64,000 nt of DNA from Salinimicrobium catena (GCF_900102915.1 NZ_FNGG01000002.1:585097-649096), one strand, 5' to 3'. Shown: positions 18,805 to 27,745, numbered from the stretch's first letter. Notes: a model not told the origin generated them from the letters alone. Numbers and translations are program-made.

Positions 18805-20258
18805 TCCTGTTTCTTTTCAAGCCTGTTCTTGAGGGCAGTTAAGATCTCAAGATATACTTTATCCCCGTAATAAACGTCCTCCACCCCAAAATCAATGTTA
18901 GGGTTGTCGTTGATCTCAATGACCATCGGCTGTCCATTCACCATTTTCACATCGATACCGTACAGGCCTTTTCCCATAATTTTGACCGATCTAAGCGCCA
19001 CGTCCAGCACCTTTTCGGGAACTTCTTCAATAGGCAGGGAATCTGCATTGCCATCGCGGTCATCTTTTTTACTGGCATCCCAGTTGTATATCTGCCAGTG
19101 ATCTTTTGCCATGTAATATTTTGAAGCATAGAATGGCTTTTCATCCAGGATCCCTATCCTCCAATCATATTCTGACGGGGAGAACTCCTGCGCGATGACC
19201 AGCTCAGATTTTTTCAGCATAGCTTTTACGAGCGTTTCATACTCTTCCTCTGTTTCCGCTTTTTTCACCCCAAAGGAAAAGGTTGAGTCGGGAGATTTCA
19301 GCACCAGGGGTAATCCGGTCTTTTGGATCACCTTGTTCTTGTTCTCCTTATGTACAATAACTGTCTTTGGCGTGGGTATTCCGGCATTTTCAAGCGCTTC
19401 GGCCATAAAGACCTTGTTGCAGCACTTCAGGATGGCATCGGGATAATCAATGATGGCGATATCTTCCTGCTGCGCCTTGCGCGCAAAGGCATAAGCTTCA
19501 TTATTAACCTCGGTACTTTGGCGAATAAAAAGGGCATCAAAGGCCGAAAGTCTGGAGAGATCCTTGGGTGAAACGAATTCCACATAAAAGTTCATTTTCT
19601 CAGCCAGTTCGGCGAACTTCTTCAAGGCCTTCGGATTGCTTGGCGGGGCCGGATCGTTCGGTTGTACCAGAATGGCCAGGTCATATTCAAAATTGCTGTT
19701 GCGGGGTGTGTCATAACGTTTTTTAGCAAAGTACTCTTCCGCGAAATTATGCATGAGGGCCTTGTGCTCTTCAGGAATTTCAGCTTCAGAAAGGGCTTTT
19801 ATTGACCTTATGTTCCATTTATTGGTATACTGAAATCTCACCCTTAAGAAAGGGATCTGGAAGTGCCTGTAGAACATCGCGCTCAGTTCCCTGTATTTCT
19901 GGGCCACGTTTTGTCCAAAGTAGATGCTCAGGGTGAATTCGGGAGATTTTATAGCCTTAAGGCTTTTCTGAATAAGATCGTCAAATTCATCTGACACGAT
20001 CTTTACCAGCCTTGGTTCCCGCAGATCTACCAGGTTTTTCACAGTAGGTATCGGCAAATGTCCGCGTGCTTCTGCCAGTAAAGAAACATAGTAGCCTTTG
20101 GACTGGTATGAATAATCTTTGCAAAGATTGAAGATCCGGGCTTTTTTAAGTTTGGAAAATCCGGGGTGGGTGAGGTATTCCCGGGCCGAGATAACTTTCA
20201 TGTTTTCAAGGGTAAAGTTCCAATGCGCGGGATTATTGACAACTAAATATTTATTCAT
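18801..20258 (-). CDS. RimK-like ATP-grasp ligase with RimK-like N-terminal domain
   Basis: A 485-aa protein. Residues 1 to about 185 resemble the RimK-like ATP-grasp N-terminal (RLAN) domain, with ARIFNLCKDYSYQSKGYYVS. From about 200 to 485 is an ATP-grasp ligase: the DALFIRQSTEVNNEAYAFA pre-ATP region, KSPDSTFSFGVKKAE nucleotide loop, IAQEFSPSEYDWRIGILDEK and the metal-binding GIDVKMVNGQPMVIEINDNPN. ATP-grasp ligases of this type form amide bonds between a carboxylate and an amino acid or peptide. It is first in the cassette and has a Bacteroidota -7 element just upstream. The substrate is unknown. Confidence 0.87.
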   Translation of the reverse strand: MNKYLVVNNPAHWNFTLENMKVISAREYLTHPGFSKLKKARIFNLCKDYSYQSKGYYVSLLAEARGHLPIPTVKNLVDLREPRLVKIVSDEFDDLIQKSLKAIKSPEFTLSIYFGQNVAQKYRELSAMFYRHFQIPFLRVRFQYTNKWNIRSIKALSEAEIPEEHKALMHNFAEEYFAKKRYDTPRNSNFEYDLAILVQPNDPAPPSNPKALKKFAELAEKMNFYVEFVSPKDLSRLSAFDALFIRQSTEVNNEAYAFARKAQQEDIAIIDYPDAILKCCNKVFMAEALENAGIPTPKTVIVHKENKNKVIQKTGLPLVLKSPDSTFSFGVKKAETEEEYETLVKAMLKKSELVIAQEFSPSEYDWRIGILDEKPFYASKYYMAKDHWQIYNWDASKKDDRDGNADSLPIEEVPEKVLDVALRSVKIMGKGLYGIDVKMVNGQPMVIEINDNPNIDFGVEDVYYGDKVYLEILTALKNRLEKKQE

Positions 20259-20278
20259 TCAGGTTTTAAATAGTTGAT

Positions 20279-20286
20279 CAAAATTA
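20279..20286 (-). promoter_or_regulatory. Promoter -7 element of the RimK-GCS2-FGase-APH cassette
   Basis: On the minus strand this reads TAATTTTG, an exact match to the Bacteroidota -7 consensus TAnnTTTG. Initiation about 7 nt downstream would leave a leader of roughly 14 nt before the RimK-like ATG. A clear -33 TTG at the right distance was not found. Confidence 0.5.
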
Positions 20287-20413
20287 GATGAAAAATCAAT
20301 CCCTTTTCTAAAATAATTTGCTGCTTCAGAATTATTTTTTTGCTGATCTGAAAAACAAAAGATGGATATAAAAACCTTTTAATAAAACATTGATTTTTAG
20401 TAATTTAATAGTG

Positions 20414-20461
20414 CATTTCACGAGAAATGTGTTCTTCGAAAAATGAATGATTTCCGAAGAA
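20414..20461 (+). promoter_or_regulatory. Two hairpin-forming repeats upstream of the DUF2267 gene
   Basis: CATTTC-ACGA-GAAATG (20414-20429) and TTCTTCG (20432-20438) with CGAAGAA (20455-20461) are two consecutive perfect inverted repeats ending 40 bp before the DUF2267 ATG. They could be operators or leader-RNA hairpins. No function is demonstrated. Confidence 0.35.
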
Positions 20462-20500
20462 AAAACAGAAACTGAGAGTTGAACTAAAAATGACAGAATT

Positions 20501-20944
20501 ATGGCAACCAATCTGAATTTTGAAAAATTTGCAAAGGACGCACATGAGTACATCAACTTTTTGGCAAAAGAACTTGGGCATCCAGATGAAAAAGAACGGG
20601 TTTTGATCATTTGGCGGGCGGTAATGCATTGCATAAGAGACAGGATACACCTGGGAGAATCAATGCAACTTATCGCTCCTTTACCCATGATCCTAAAGGG
20701 AATATATGTAGAGGACTGGAAATATTCTGAACATCCGCCGAAGAAATTCCATACCATTGATGAGATGAAGGAAGAAGTGAAGGCCATCCAGCGGCAGTAT
20801 GGTGAGGAAGATTTCCCCTGGAACAAATCTACAGAAGAGATCATAGCCATTACTATACATTCCCTGAAACGTTTCATGCACGATGAACAGCTCCAACAGC
20901 TTAAGGAACAGATGCCCAAAGAACTACAGGAACTGGTAAGCTAG
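20501..20944 (+). CDS. DUF2267 domain-containing protein
   Basis: A 147-aa protein recognisable as DUF2267 by its helical repeats: the N-terminal FAKDAHEYINFLAKELG, the RVLIIWRAVMHCIRDRI segment, LPMILKGIYVEDW, and a second helical half ending TIHSLKRFMHDEQLQQLKEQ. No catalytic motif is evident. The protein is probably cytoplasmic. DUF2267 genes often lie among stress genes, but a molecular function is not established. It is a single gene, divergent from the RimK cassette. Confidence 0.85.
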   Translation: MATNLNFEKFAKDAHEYINFLAKELGHPDEKERVLIIWRAVMHCIRDRIHLGESMQLIAPLPMILKGIYVEDWKYSEHPPKKFHTIDEMKEEVKAIQRQYGEEDFPWNKSTEEIIAITIHSLKRFMHDEQLQQLKEQMPKELQELVS

Positions 20945-21042
20945 GATTAATAAGAATTTAATAGTCTTCATTGTTTTTTCACATTTCATTTCATATTGAT
21001 TATTCTTAATCACAAATTTCTGTTAATCAATAAATTGAAGTT

Positions 21043-21071
21043 TTGAAAAAATAAAATATCTTTTACTTTTG
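21043..21071 (+). promoter_or_regulatory. Promoter of a candidate non-coding RNA
   Basis: TTG at 21043-21045 is followed after 18 nt by TACTTTTG (21064-21071), a perfect TAnnTTTG match. The predicted start is near 21078. No open reading frame follows before the terminator at 21297. Confidence 0.6.
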
Positions 21072-21077
21072 GAATAG

Positions 21078-21297
21078 CAAAACAGTTGGACATCGTATGA
21101 TGATTTAACTGTAAATTTTCGAAATCGATGATCGGGTAATTTTTACTGGGGGGCAAAAATTACTTTTAAAATCATTGAAATTGAGAGAAAGAGAACGCCA
21201 GTTTAGCTTGCCGGTAATGTAATAGTTTCCTATACAGCTACATAAGGGTTTAAATTCTCAGATAAGCAGGAACGTTATTCGTTCCTGCTTATTTTTT
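21078..21297 (+). ncRNA. Candidate structured non-coding RNA of about 220 nt
   Basis: The transcript would run from a good promoter to a long terminator and carries no convincing reading frame. Hairpin 1 (21082-21112) has ACAGTT/AACTGT closing an inner CATC/GATG stem. Hairpin 2 (21136-21163) has a perfect 9-bp stem, GTAATTTTT with AAAAATTAC, and a ten-base loop ACTGGGGGGC. A third domain is closed by GAGAA (21191-21195) and TTCTC (21255-21259). The G-rich loop resembles exposed seed loops of regulatory RNAs. 6S RNA was considered, but the 5' end pairs locally rather than with the 3' end. The family is not recognised. Confidence 0.5.
21263..21297 (+). terminator. Strong intrinsic terminator of the candidate ncRNA
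   Basis: A 12-bp perfect stem (TAAGCAGGAACG with CGTTCCTGCTTA) and a 5-nt loop are followed by six T. The only transcript that could use it on this strand is the candidate RNA or read-through from DUF2267. Confidence 0.88.
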
Positions 21298-21304
21298 ATA
21301 CCAA

Positions 21305-21333
21305 AACGGGAATCCAATAATTGGACTCCCGTT
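21305..21333 (-). terminator. Terminator downstream of fhs
   Basis: On the minus strand an inverted repeat (AACGGGA-TCCAA pairing with TTGGA-TCCCGTT with one mismatch, 3-nt loop) is followed by a short T-rich stretch, 27 bp after the fhs stop. Confidence 0.7.
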
Positions 21334-21359
21334 CTTAAAAGGATATAGATCTTGCTCTC

Positions 21360-23045
21360 TTAAATTAGCCCCGAAATATTTCCTTCTTGATCTATGTCAA
21401 TTCTTTCTGATGCAGGATGCCCCGGCAAGCCAGGCATTCTCATCATGTCTCCTGTAATAGGAATTAAAAAGCCTGCCCCGGCTGCGATCTCTATCTCCCT
21501 AACGGTAAGGGTAAAACCTTTTGGCCTGCCCAGCAGCGTGGGATCATCAGACAGTGACTTTTGGGTTTTCGCGATACATACCGGCAGATTATCCAACTTG
21601 AGGTTGGCGATGGTCTTAAGATCCTTTTTGGCTTTTGGACCGAATTCCACTTTTTCTGCGCCGTAAATTCCGGTGGCTATGGTCTCGATCTTAGTGATAA
21701 CATCCATATCCCAGTCATAGAGCGGTGTAAATTCATCCTCACTTTGCTCTACTACCTCCACAACCTTTTCAGCCAGTTCAATAGCGCCTTCTCCCCCACG
21801 GGCCCAGCCATCGGCAACGGCTACTTTCACCTGCATCCTCTCTGCCAGCTCTCTGATCACTTCGATCTCTTCTTCACTATCACTTATGAACTTGTTGATA
21901 GCGATCACCGGGGTGATGTTGTAAAGACGGGCGTTCTCAAGATGCTTTTCAAGGTTAGGCAAACCTTTCTTCAACGCCTCCACATCTGGAGTGGTGAGAC
22001 TGCTTAAAGGAGCGCCACCGTGATATTTCAAAGCTCTTATGGTTGTGGTCAGCACAATGGCTTTAGGTGCAAGACCTGCACTCTGGCATTTGATGTCAAG
22101 GAATTTCTCTGCCCCCAGGTCAGATCCAAATCCCGCCTCGGTCACGGTATAATCTGAAAGGCTCAAGCCCATACGGGTAGCGATCACAGAATTCGTTCCC
22201 TGGGCGATGTTCGCGAACGGTCCGAGGTGGATGATCGCAGGGTTACCTTCTATGGTTTGTACCAGGTTAGGTTTAAGCGCATCCTTCAGCAGGGCGGCCA
22301 TAGAACCTTCAGCCTGCAGGTCTCTTGCGTAAATCGGCCTCTTATCATAAGTATAGCCTACAAAAATATTTCCAAGGCGACGTTTAAGATCTTCCAGGTC
22401 TTCAGCCAGGCACATGATGGCCATGATCTCTGACGCTGCCGTAATATCAAATCCGCTTTCACGGGGTATACCAGATCCTGTTCCTCCCAGGCCTATCACG
22501 ATATTTCTTAGGGAGCGGTCATTCACGTCCATCACCCTTTTCAGGGAAATGGTCCGGGCATCCAGCCCCAGGTTATTTGTCTTGCTCTGCAGGTTATTGT
22601 CGATTAAAGCTGCCAGCAGGTTGTGTGCCTTTTCTATTGCTGAAAAATCCCCGGTAAAATGAAGGTTGATATCTTCCATAGGCAGCACCTGCGAGAATCC
22701 GCCTCCCGTTGCTCCTCCCTTGATCCCGAAGACCGGACCTAAAGAAGGTTCCCGCAGAACCACAGTGGTCTTTTTTCCAATGCGGTTAAGCGCTTCAGAA
22801 AGACCTATGGAAACCGTGGTCTTACCTTCCCCTGCAGGGGTTGGAGAAATAGCAGAAACCAGGATAAGATTTCCCGTCTTTACCTTTTCTCTATCGATCT
22901 TATTAAGCGGGATCTTCGCCTTGTATTTACCGTACATTTCAATGTCATCTGCATCAAGACCAAGTTTTGCTGCAATTAAGGTTATATGTTTCAGCTCTAC
23001 CTGTTGAGCGATCTCCAGATCATTTAAGGGTTTGGTGTTTTTCAT
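21360..23045 (-). CDS. fhs: Formate--tetrahydrofolate ligase
   Basis: A 561-aa cytoplasmic enzyme making 10-formyl-THF from formate, THF and ATP. The P-loop-like TPAGEGKTTVSIGLSEAL, REPSLGPVFGIKGGATGGG, and the C-terminal GAGFLIPITGDMMRMPGLP are family signatures. The ATG at 23043-23045 (MKNTKPLNDLEIAQ) gives the usual family length; the frame stays open 39 codons further upstream but that part shows no Fhs similarity. It is a single gene with its own terminator. Confidence 0.96.
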   Translation of the reverse strand: MKNTKPLNDLEIAQQVELKHITLIAAKLGLDADDIEMYGKYKAKIPLNKIDREKVKTGNLILVSAISPTPAGEGKTTVSIGLSEALNRIGKKTTVVLREPSLGPVFGIKGGATGGGFSQVLPMEDINLHFTGDFSAIEKAHNLLAALIDNNLQSKTNNLGLDARTISLKRVMDVNDRSLRNIVIGLGGTGSGIPRESGFDITAASEIMAIMCLAEDLEDLKRRLGNIFVGYTYDKRPIYARDLQAEGSMAALLKDALKPNLVQTIEGNPAIIHLGPFANIAQGTNSVIATRMGLSLSDYTVTEAGFGSDLGAEKFLDIKCQSAGLAPKAIVLTTTIRALKYHGGAPLSSLTTPDVEALKKGLPNLEKHLENARLYNITPVIAINKFISDSEEEIEVIRELAERMQVKVAVADGWARGGEGAIELAEKVVEVVEQSEDEFTPLYDWDMDVITKIETIATGIYGAEKVEFGPKAKKDLKTIANLKLDNLPVCIAKTQKSLSDDPTLLGRPKGFTLTVREIEIAAGAGFLIPITGDMMRMPGLPGHPASERIDIDQEGNISGLI

Positions 23046-23333
23046 AATTCTGTTTGTTTCCCACAAACGCCGCTGTGGATTAACTTCCTGTTTCTGGATC
23101 AAAGTAAGAGAAAACACAACATTTAAATTATGACGGGAGTCAGTAATTCCTGAATATTTCACTGTTCCAGGATCTTTTACTAAATCTCACAAATAACTGA
23201 TTACCAGTTAATTGTTTTTTGTGCAATATGACTTTAGTCATGTATTATTTTTATTCCGGTTAATATCTTCAGAATCTACTTCCCCGCAGTACCGCCTTCC
23301 CAAAAGTTCTGTAACCTATTAATTTGCAACAAT

Positions 23334-25436
23334 ATGAAGACTTCATTACTCAAACGAAGCCTGACGCTTCTAATTCTCAGCCTGAGCTTTACAATACCAT
23401 CAACAGGCCAGGAACATTTAGAGCCGGGGGAGTTAGATCCCTTGTCGCAGCCAAAATTCGTGAATCCGCTTCCTTTTCCGGCTACTCTTACCGGAACTTA
23501 TCATGAGCTCACGCTTTCTCAATTTACACAGGGTTTAGGGGTTTTTGACCCGGCAACACTTTCCCATTCCGAGCCAACAGAATTCGAACCAAAAGTTTGG
23601 GGCTATAACGGCAGTTATCCTGGGCCTACCATTGAAGCCACTACCGGAACTCAAATTCAGGTAAAATGGGTAAATGACCTGCCAAAGGGAAACGTACTGG
23701 AAAAACATCTTTTTAGAATAGATCCCTCCATACACTGGGCCGGATCTGTTAATGGCAATTCAGAAAATGGCAATGAGGGCCATGCAGTAAAATTCCTTAG
23801 CGGCATACCCTCTATCACTCACCTGCATGGAGGACATTCTGAAGCCGCCAGTGACGGGCACCCCGAAGCCTGGTACACTCCTGGGTTGATGGAAACAGGG
23901 CCGCAGTTCTATGACAACGGTGGTCTTTTTACCTACCATAATGATCAGGAAGCTGCCACTTTATGGTATCATGACCATACCCTGGGCATTACCCGCCTAA
24001 ATGTATATGCAGGCCTTGCAGGATTCTATATTCTGAGGGATTCCTGGGAAGAAAATCTTGGATTGCCTTCAGGCGAATATGAGATCCCCCTGGTGATCCA
24101 GGACCGCAGGTTTTACGAAAACGGAGAACTTTACTACCCTTACAAAGTGGAAGAGCTGGAAGATCCTTTAGAAAAACCTTTGAATACAGACGGAGTAACC
24201 GTTCTGCCTGAAATGTTTGGTGATTTTATTCTGGTCAATGGAAAGGCATGGCCTTTCCTGGAGGTAGAGCCACGTAAATACCGCCTCCGCCTGCTGAACG
24301 GATCTGATTCCCGCTTTTATGACCTGTTTCTTCCAGGCATCACTTTTTATCAGATAGGTTCAGATGGAGGTTTACTGGCAGAACCGGTAAGAAGAAACCG
24401 ACTTTTAGTAGGTCCCGGGGAAAGACTGGATGTGATCGTGGACTTTTCAGATCCAGGATTATGGGGACAAACCCTTATATTAAAGAACAATGCCCGTTCC
24501 CCATTTCCGTTCGGGACCACCCCTACTCCTCAAACCAGCGGACAGATCATGGCCTTCAAAGTGGTATTGCCCATGGAAGAAGGAAGTGTTGACGAAAGCG
24601 TCATTCCTCATAACCTAAGGCCGGCAGCATTTGAAGTGGAAGAAGCCGTAAGTAAAAGAAAGCTGGTCCTGTTTGAGGGCACAGATGAATACGGCCGTTT
24701 AAAGCCCATGCTTGGAACTGCTGAAGAAGGACGGCTGCCCTTTACCGCTGAGGTGACCGAAAAACCGGAACTGAATACTGTTGAGGAGTGGGAAATCTAT
24801 AACACTACTGCAGATGCTCATCCCATTCACCTGCATCTGGTACATTTTCAGGTAATAAACACTCAGAAATTCAATACAAAAAAATTTGTGGAAGGCGATC
24901 CAGATTCCATTAAACTCCTGGGACAGCCCAACCCCCCTTCAGCCGGAAATGCCGGAAGAAAAGACACTTTCATCGTCTACCCTGGAGAAGTCGCCCGGGT
25001 GAGGGCCTTGTTCGACAAGGAAGGTCTGTACGTGTGGCACTGCCATATCCTCTCTCATGAGGACTATGACATGATGAGGCCATTTGAAGTTATTAAAAAA
25101 ACCGAAGAAGTGGCCACAGTTGGCAATACATTTGAAACCTCTAGCACTTTCATAAAAGATCTTTCGGAGGAAAATATTGAAAAATTTGAGATCTCACCCA
25201 ACCCGGTGAAAGATGTGACCAGAATCAGATTCAGTTTCAGGAAAGCTTCGAAAGTGATCATACAGATCCACGATTTTTCAGGAAAAATTGTGGCAACACC
25301 ATTTAAGGGATCAATAACCACAGACCGGAACTACGAGGTCATGTTCGACAGAGGCGGCCTTCCCGGGTCAACTTATATTTGTAAAATAAGCACAGATGAT
25401 GGCAGGTCTTATGAAAAATTGATCGTAGTAGAATAG
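23334..25436 (+). CDS. Secreted multicopper oxidase with T9SS sorting domain
   Basis: A 700-aa laccase/CotA-like oxidase. The signal peptide runs to about 26 (LLILSLSFTIPSTGQ). Three cupredoxin domains contain the copper ligands: HLHGG (H163, H165), WYHDH (H213, H215), HPIHLHL (H496, H499, H501) and HCHILSHEDYDMM (H569, C570, H571), with Met as likely axial ligand of the type 1 copper. Residues about 618-700 form a type A T9SS sorting domain (SPNPVKDVTRIRF and a conserved end). The enzyme should therefore be exported across the outer membrane, either released or anchored. The substrate may be a phenol, Cu(I) or Mn(II); sequence does not decide. Confidence 0.92.
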   Translation: MKTSLLKRSLTLLILSLSFTIPSTGQEHLEPGELDPLSQPKFVNPLPFPATLTGTYHELTLSQFTQGLGVFDPATLSHSEPTEFEPKVWGYNGSYPGPTIEATTGTQIQVKWVNDLPKGNVLEKHLFRIDPSIHWAGSVNGNSENGNEGHAVKFLSGIPSITHLHGGHSEAASDGHPEAWYTPGLMETGPQFYDNGGLFTYHNDQEAATLWYHDHTLGITRLNVYAGLAGFYILRDSWEENLGLPSGEYEIPLVIQDRRFYENGELYYPYKVEELEDPLEKPLNTDGVTVLPEMFGDFILVNGKAWPFLEVEPRKYRLRLLNGSDSRFYDLFLPGITFYQIGSDGGLLAEPVRRNRLLVGPGERLDVIVDFSDPGLWGQTLILKNNARSPFPFGTTPTPQTSGQIMAFKVVLPMEEGSVDESVIPHNLRPAAFEVEEAVSKRKLVLFEGTDEYGRLKPMLGTAEEGRLPFTAEVTEKPELNTVEEWEIYNTTADAHPIHLHLVHFQVINTQKFNTKKFVEGDPDSIKLLGQPNPPSAGNAGRKDTFIVYPGEVARVRALFDKEGLYVWHCHILSHEDYDMMRPFEVIKKTEEVATVGNTFETSSTFIKDLSEENIEKFEISPNPVKDVTRIRFSFRKASKVIIQIHDFSGKIVATPFKGSITTDRNYEVMFDRGGLPGSTYICKISTDDGRSYEKLIVVE

Positions 25437-25440
25437 CTGT

Positions 25441-25470
25441 TGATCCGGCTGTTTCTTAACAGCCGGATCA
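25441..25470. terminator. Bidirectional terminator between the convergent oxidase and antiporter genes
   Basis: A perfect 13-bp stem (TGATCCGGCTGTT with AACAGCCGGATCA) and TCTT loop sit in the 37-bp gap between the convergent stop codons. The T-runs are weak on both sides, so efficiency is uncertain. Confidence 0.75.
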
Positions 25471-25473
25471 CCT

Positions 25474-27474
25474 TTAATTAACTGCCTTAAAAAAGTGGTC
25501 AATATGCTCCTGATCCCCGCTTATGAAAACCAGATCGTTCTTAAGGATCTTTTGATCTGGAGTAATACTATTGATCATTTCATCTTTGCGGTTAATGGCC
25601 AGCACGTTCACTCCAAATTTCTTCCTCACGTCAATTTCATTGATGGTCTTTCCCGCTACTTCCCCGGCATCGGCCATGACCCTTACGCAGGTGATCTTAA
25701 AATCGGGAATCTTTGGTGTGGTAAGGGTCCTGGAAACCCTTTTCTGTGACTGGAACATTTTGTAATTATCGGCCCTTATTCTATCGACCAGGTTCTCGAG
25801 GTCATCAACAGGCACCAGATAGTTGGAGAGTACCCTGGAGAAGATCTCTACCGAAGTCTCGAACTCTTCGGGGATCACTTCATCTGCACCCAGGGCCAGG
25901 AGGTTTTCTGTTTCCTTTATATAACGGGTTCGTACCAGCAAATAGACCGATGGACTTAGATGCCGGATATTGGCAACGATGATCTTAGTTGCCTGCGGAT
26001 CTGATATGGCCACCACTACTACCCTGGCCTTCTTCATTTTTACCCTTTCCAGGATATGTTCGTGTACCGCGTCACCGTAGTAGATAGGTTCGCCGTTCAT
26101 ACGTTCCTGTCTCACTATCTGCGCATTGAGTTCCAGGATCACGTAAGGGATTTTGGCGAAACGCGCTGCCCGCGCCAGGTTCCTTCCGTTGATCCCGTAA
26201 CCTACAATCAACAGGTGATTATCAAGATCCTTCAAGGTGGAGCGGTCTTCCATCTTCGGGTTCTTTATGATCATTTTCCATGGTTTTTGAAGAGGGGAAT
26301 TGAGAATAAAATTCGAAAGCTTATCAGAAAAAATAATCACAAAAGGTGTGATTAGCATGGATAGTACAGAAACCGAAAGAAAATACTGGTTCATTGTTCG
26401 GGTGAGAAGACCGCTTTCAAGGCCGATTCGGGATAAAATAAAAGAGAACTCACCAATTTGAAAAAGAGCCAGGCCCGTTAATACCACCGTTCGCAACGGG
26501 TATTTTAGAATAGCCGTGACCAGGGCTACTATAGTTCCTTTAACAAAGAAAACGACAAGGACAAGCATCAGGATCAAGCCCATGTTCTTCACGAAAAAAT
26601 CCAACTGCAGCAGCATTCCTATGGATATGAAAAAGAAACTGATAAAAAGTTCTCGAAAGGGCAAGATGGTACTGGTGGCCTGAAAACTGTATTCAGATTC
26701 AGAAATGATCAACCCGGCCAGGAAAGCTCCAAAAGCCAGTGAAAGTCCGGCTGAAGCCGTTAAAAAAGCAACGGCAAAGCACAAAGTAATGGTAGAAAGA
26801 AGGAACAGCTCTTTACTACCGGTTTTGGCGATCACGTACATGGCACGGGGCACAATGTATCTTGCCCCGATATAGGTGAGTAGTATTACCAGGCCAGATT
26901 TGAGCAGCAACAAAAGGATCTCTCTGCCCATATCTACTGCCCCGCCCGCAAGGATGGGTGTAAAAAGCATCATGGGCACCACAATGATATCCTGGAAAAT
27001 AAGCAGGCCCAGGGCGGTACGGCCATGCGGCGCTGAGATCTCATTGCGATCCTGCAGGATCTTAAGGACGATTGCGGTACTGGAAAGTGAGAACAGGAAG
27101 CCTATGAAAACGCATTCATTCCACGGAAAACCAAGGAAATAATATACTACTGCAGCCACTGTAATGGTAAGCCCCACCTGCAGAAAGCCCCCGTAGAGCA
27201 CCGTGCGCTTTATGGAAGCCAGCTGATTTACCGTCAGTTCCATACCTATCACGAACATGAGCAGGATAACCCCTATCTCTGAAAGGACCTCTACCTGTTC
27301 GGGGTTTTCAATAAGGCTCAGGCCGTAGGGTCCAATAATGACACCGGTGATAAGAAACCCGAGTATACTCGGCAGTCTGATCTTTTGAAGCACGAATACG
27401 ACCACTACAGAAAAACCGAGTAAGATGACGATGTCCTGTAGTAAAGGAAAATCCATAGGCGGTGTAGACTTCAA
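25474..27474 (-). CDS. CPA2-family cation:proton antiporter with TrkA domains (KefB/C-like)
   Basis: A 666-aa inner-membrane protein. Residues about 5-390 hold 11-13 hydrophobic segments of the Na+/H+ exchanger fold, with LGFLITGVIIGPYG and FLAGLIISESEYSFQ. A TrkA-N (RCK) domain at about 410-530 starts with LLIVGYGINGRNLARAAR, a Rossmann loop binding NAD(H). A TrkA-C domain follows at about 580-666. Such proteins move K+ or Na+ in exchange for H+ under nucleotide or electrophile control. It is a single gene; a second CPA2 member lies at 34257-35918. Confidence 0.92.
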   Translation of the reverse strand: MKSTPPMDFPLLQDIVILLGFSVVVVFVLQKIRLPSILGFLITGVIIGPYGLSLIENPEQVEVLSEIGVILLMFVIGMELTVNQLASIKRTVLYGGFLQVGLTITVAAVVYYFLGFPWNECVFIGFLFSLSSTAIVLKILQDRNEISAPHGRTALGLLIFQDIIVVPMMLFTPILAGGAVDMGREILLLLLKSGLVILLTYIGARYIVPRAMYVIAKTGSKELFLLSTITLCFAVAFLTASAGLSLAFGAFLAGLIISESEYSFQATSTILPFRELFISFFFISIGMLLQLDFFVKNMGLILMLVLVVFFVKGTIVALVTAILKYPLRTVVLTGLALFQIGEFSFILSRIGLESGLLTRTMNQYFLSVSVLSMLITPFVIIFSDKLSNFILNSPLQKPWKMIIKNPKMEDRSTLKDLDNHLLIVGYGINGRNLARAARFAKIPYVILELNAQIVRQERMNGEPIYYGDAVHEHILERVKMKKARVVVVAISDPQATKIIVANIRHLSPSVYLLVRTRYIKETENLLALGADEVIPEEFETSVEIFSRVLSNYLVPVDDLENLVDRIRADNYKMFQSQKRVSRTLTTPKIPDFKITCVRVMADAGEVAGKTINEIDVRKKFGVNVLAINRKDEMINSITPDQKILKNDLVFISGDQEHIDHFFKAVN

Positions 27475-27550
27475 TGTGACATCTTAAAAATAAGGCTTTT
27501 TCAGGGAATATTACGAGCTAATTTACTGGTGCCTATGCAGATATGTTCCT

Positions 27551-27745
27551 TTATCTGCTCCTTATTCCAAAAGCAGTATACAGCGGACAATATTCAAATA
27601 AGCCGGTGAGCAAGAAGATACCCGCCGGCACCAGCACGATAAGAGCCAGGGATTCTGGGATGATCCCTTTGAAAAGCAATCCGGTAATGACAAGAGCGAG
27701 GGATATCCTTATGATCTTATCGGGAATTCCAATGTTTCTTTCCAT
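27551..27745 (-). CDS. DUF2892 small membrane protein
   Basis: A 64-aa protein matching DUF2892 (the membrane tail of YgaP-type rhodaneses): MERNIGIPDKIIRISLAL, two hydrophobic segments and the C-terminal GLFEYCPLYTAFGI. No rhodanese domain is attached. The ATG at 27745 is preferred over a GTG nine codons upstream because the family begins there. The function of stand-alone members is unknown. Confidence 0.85.
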   Translation of the reverse strand: MERNIGIPDKIIRISLALVITGLLFKGIIPESLALIVLVPAGIFLLTGLFEYCPLYTAFGIRSR

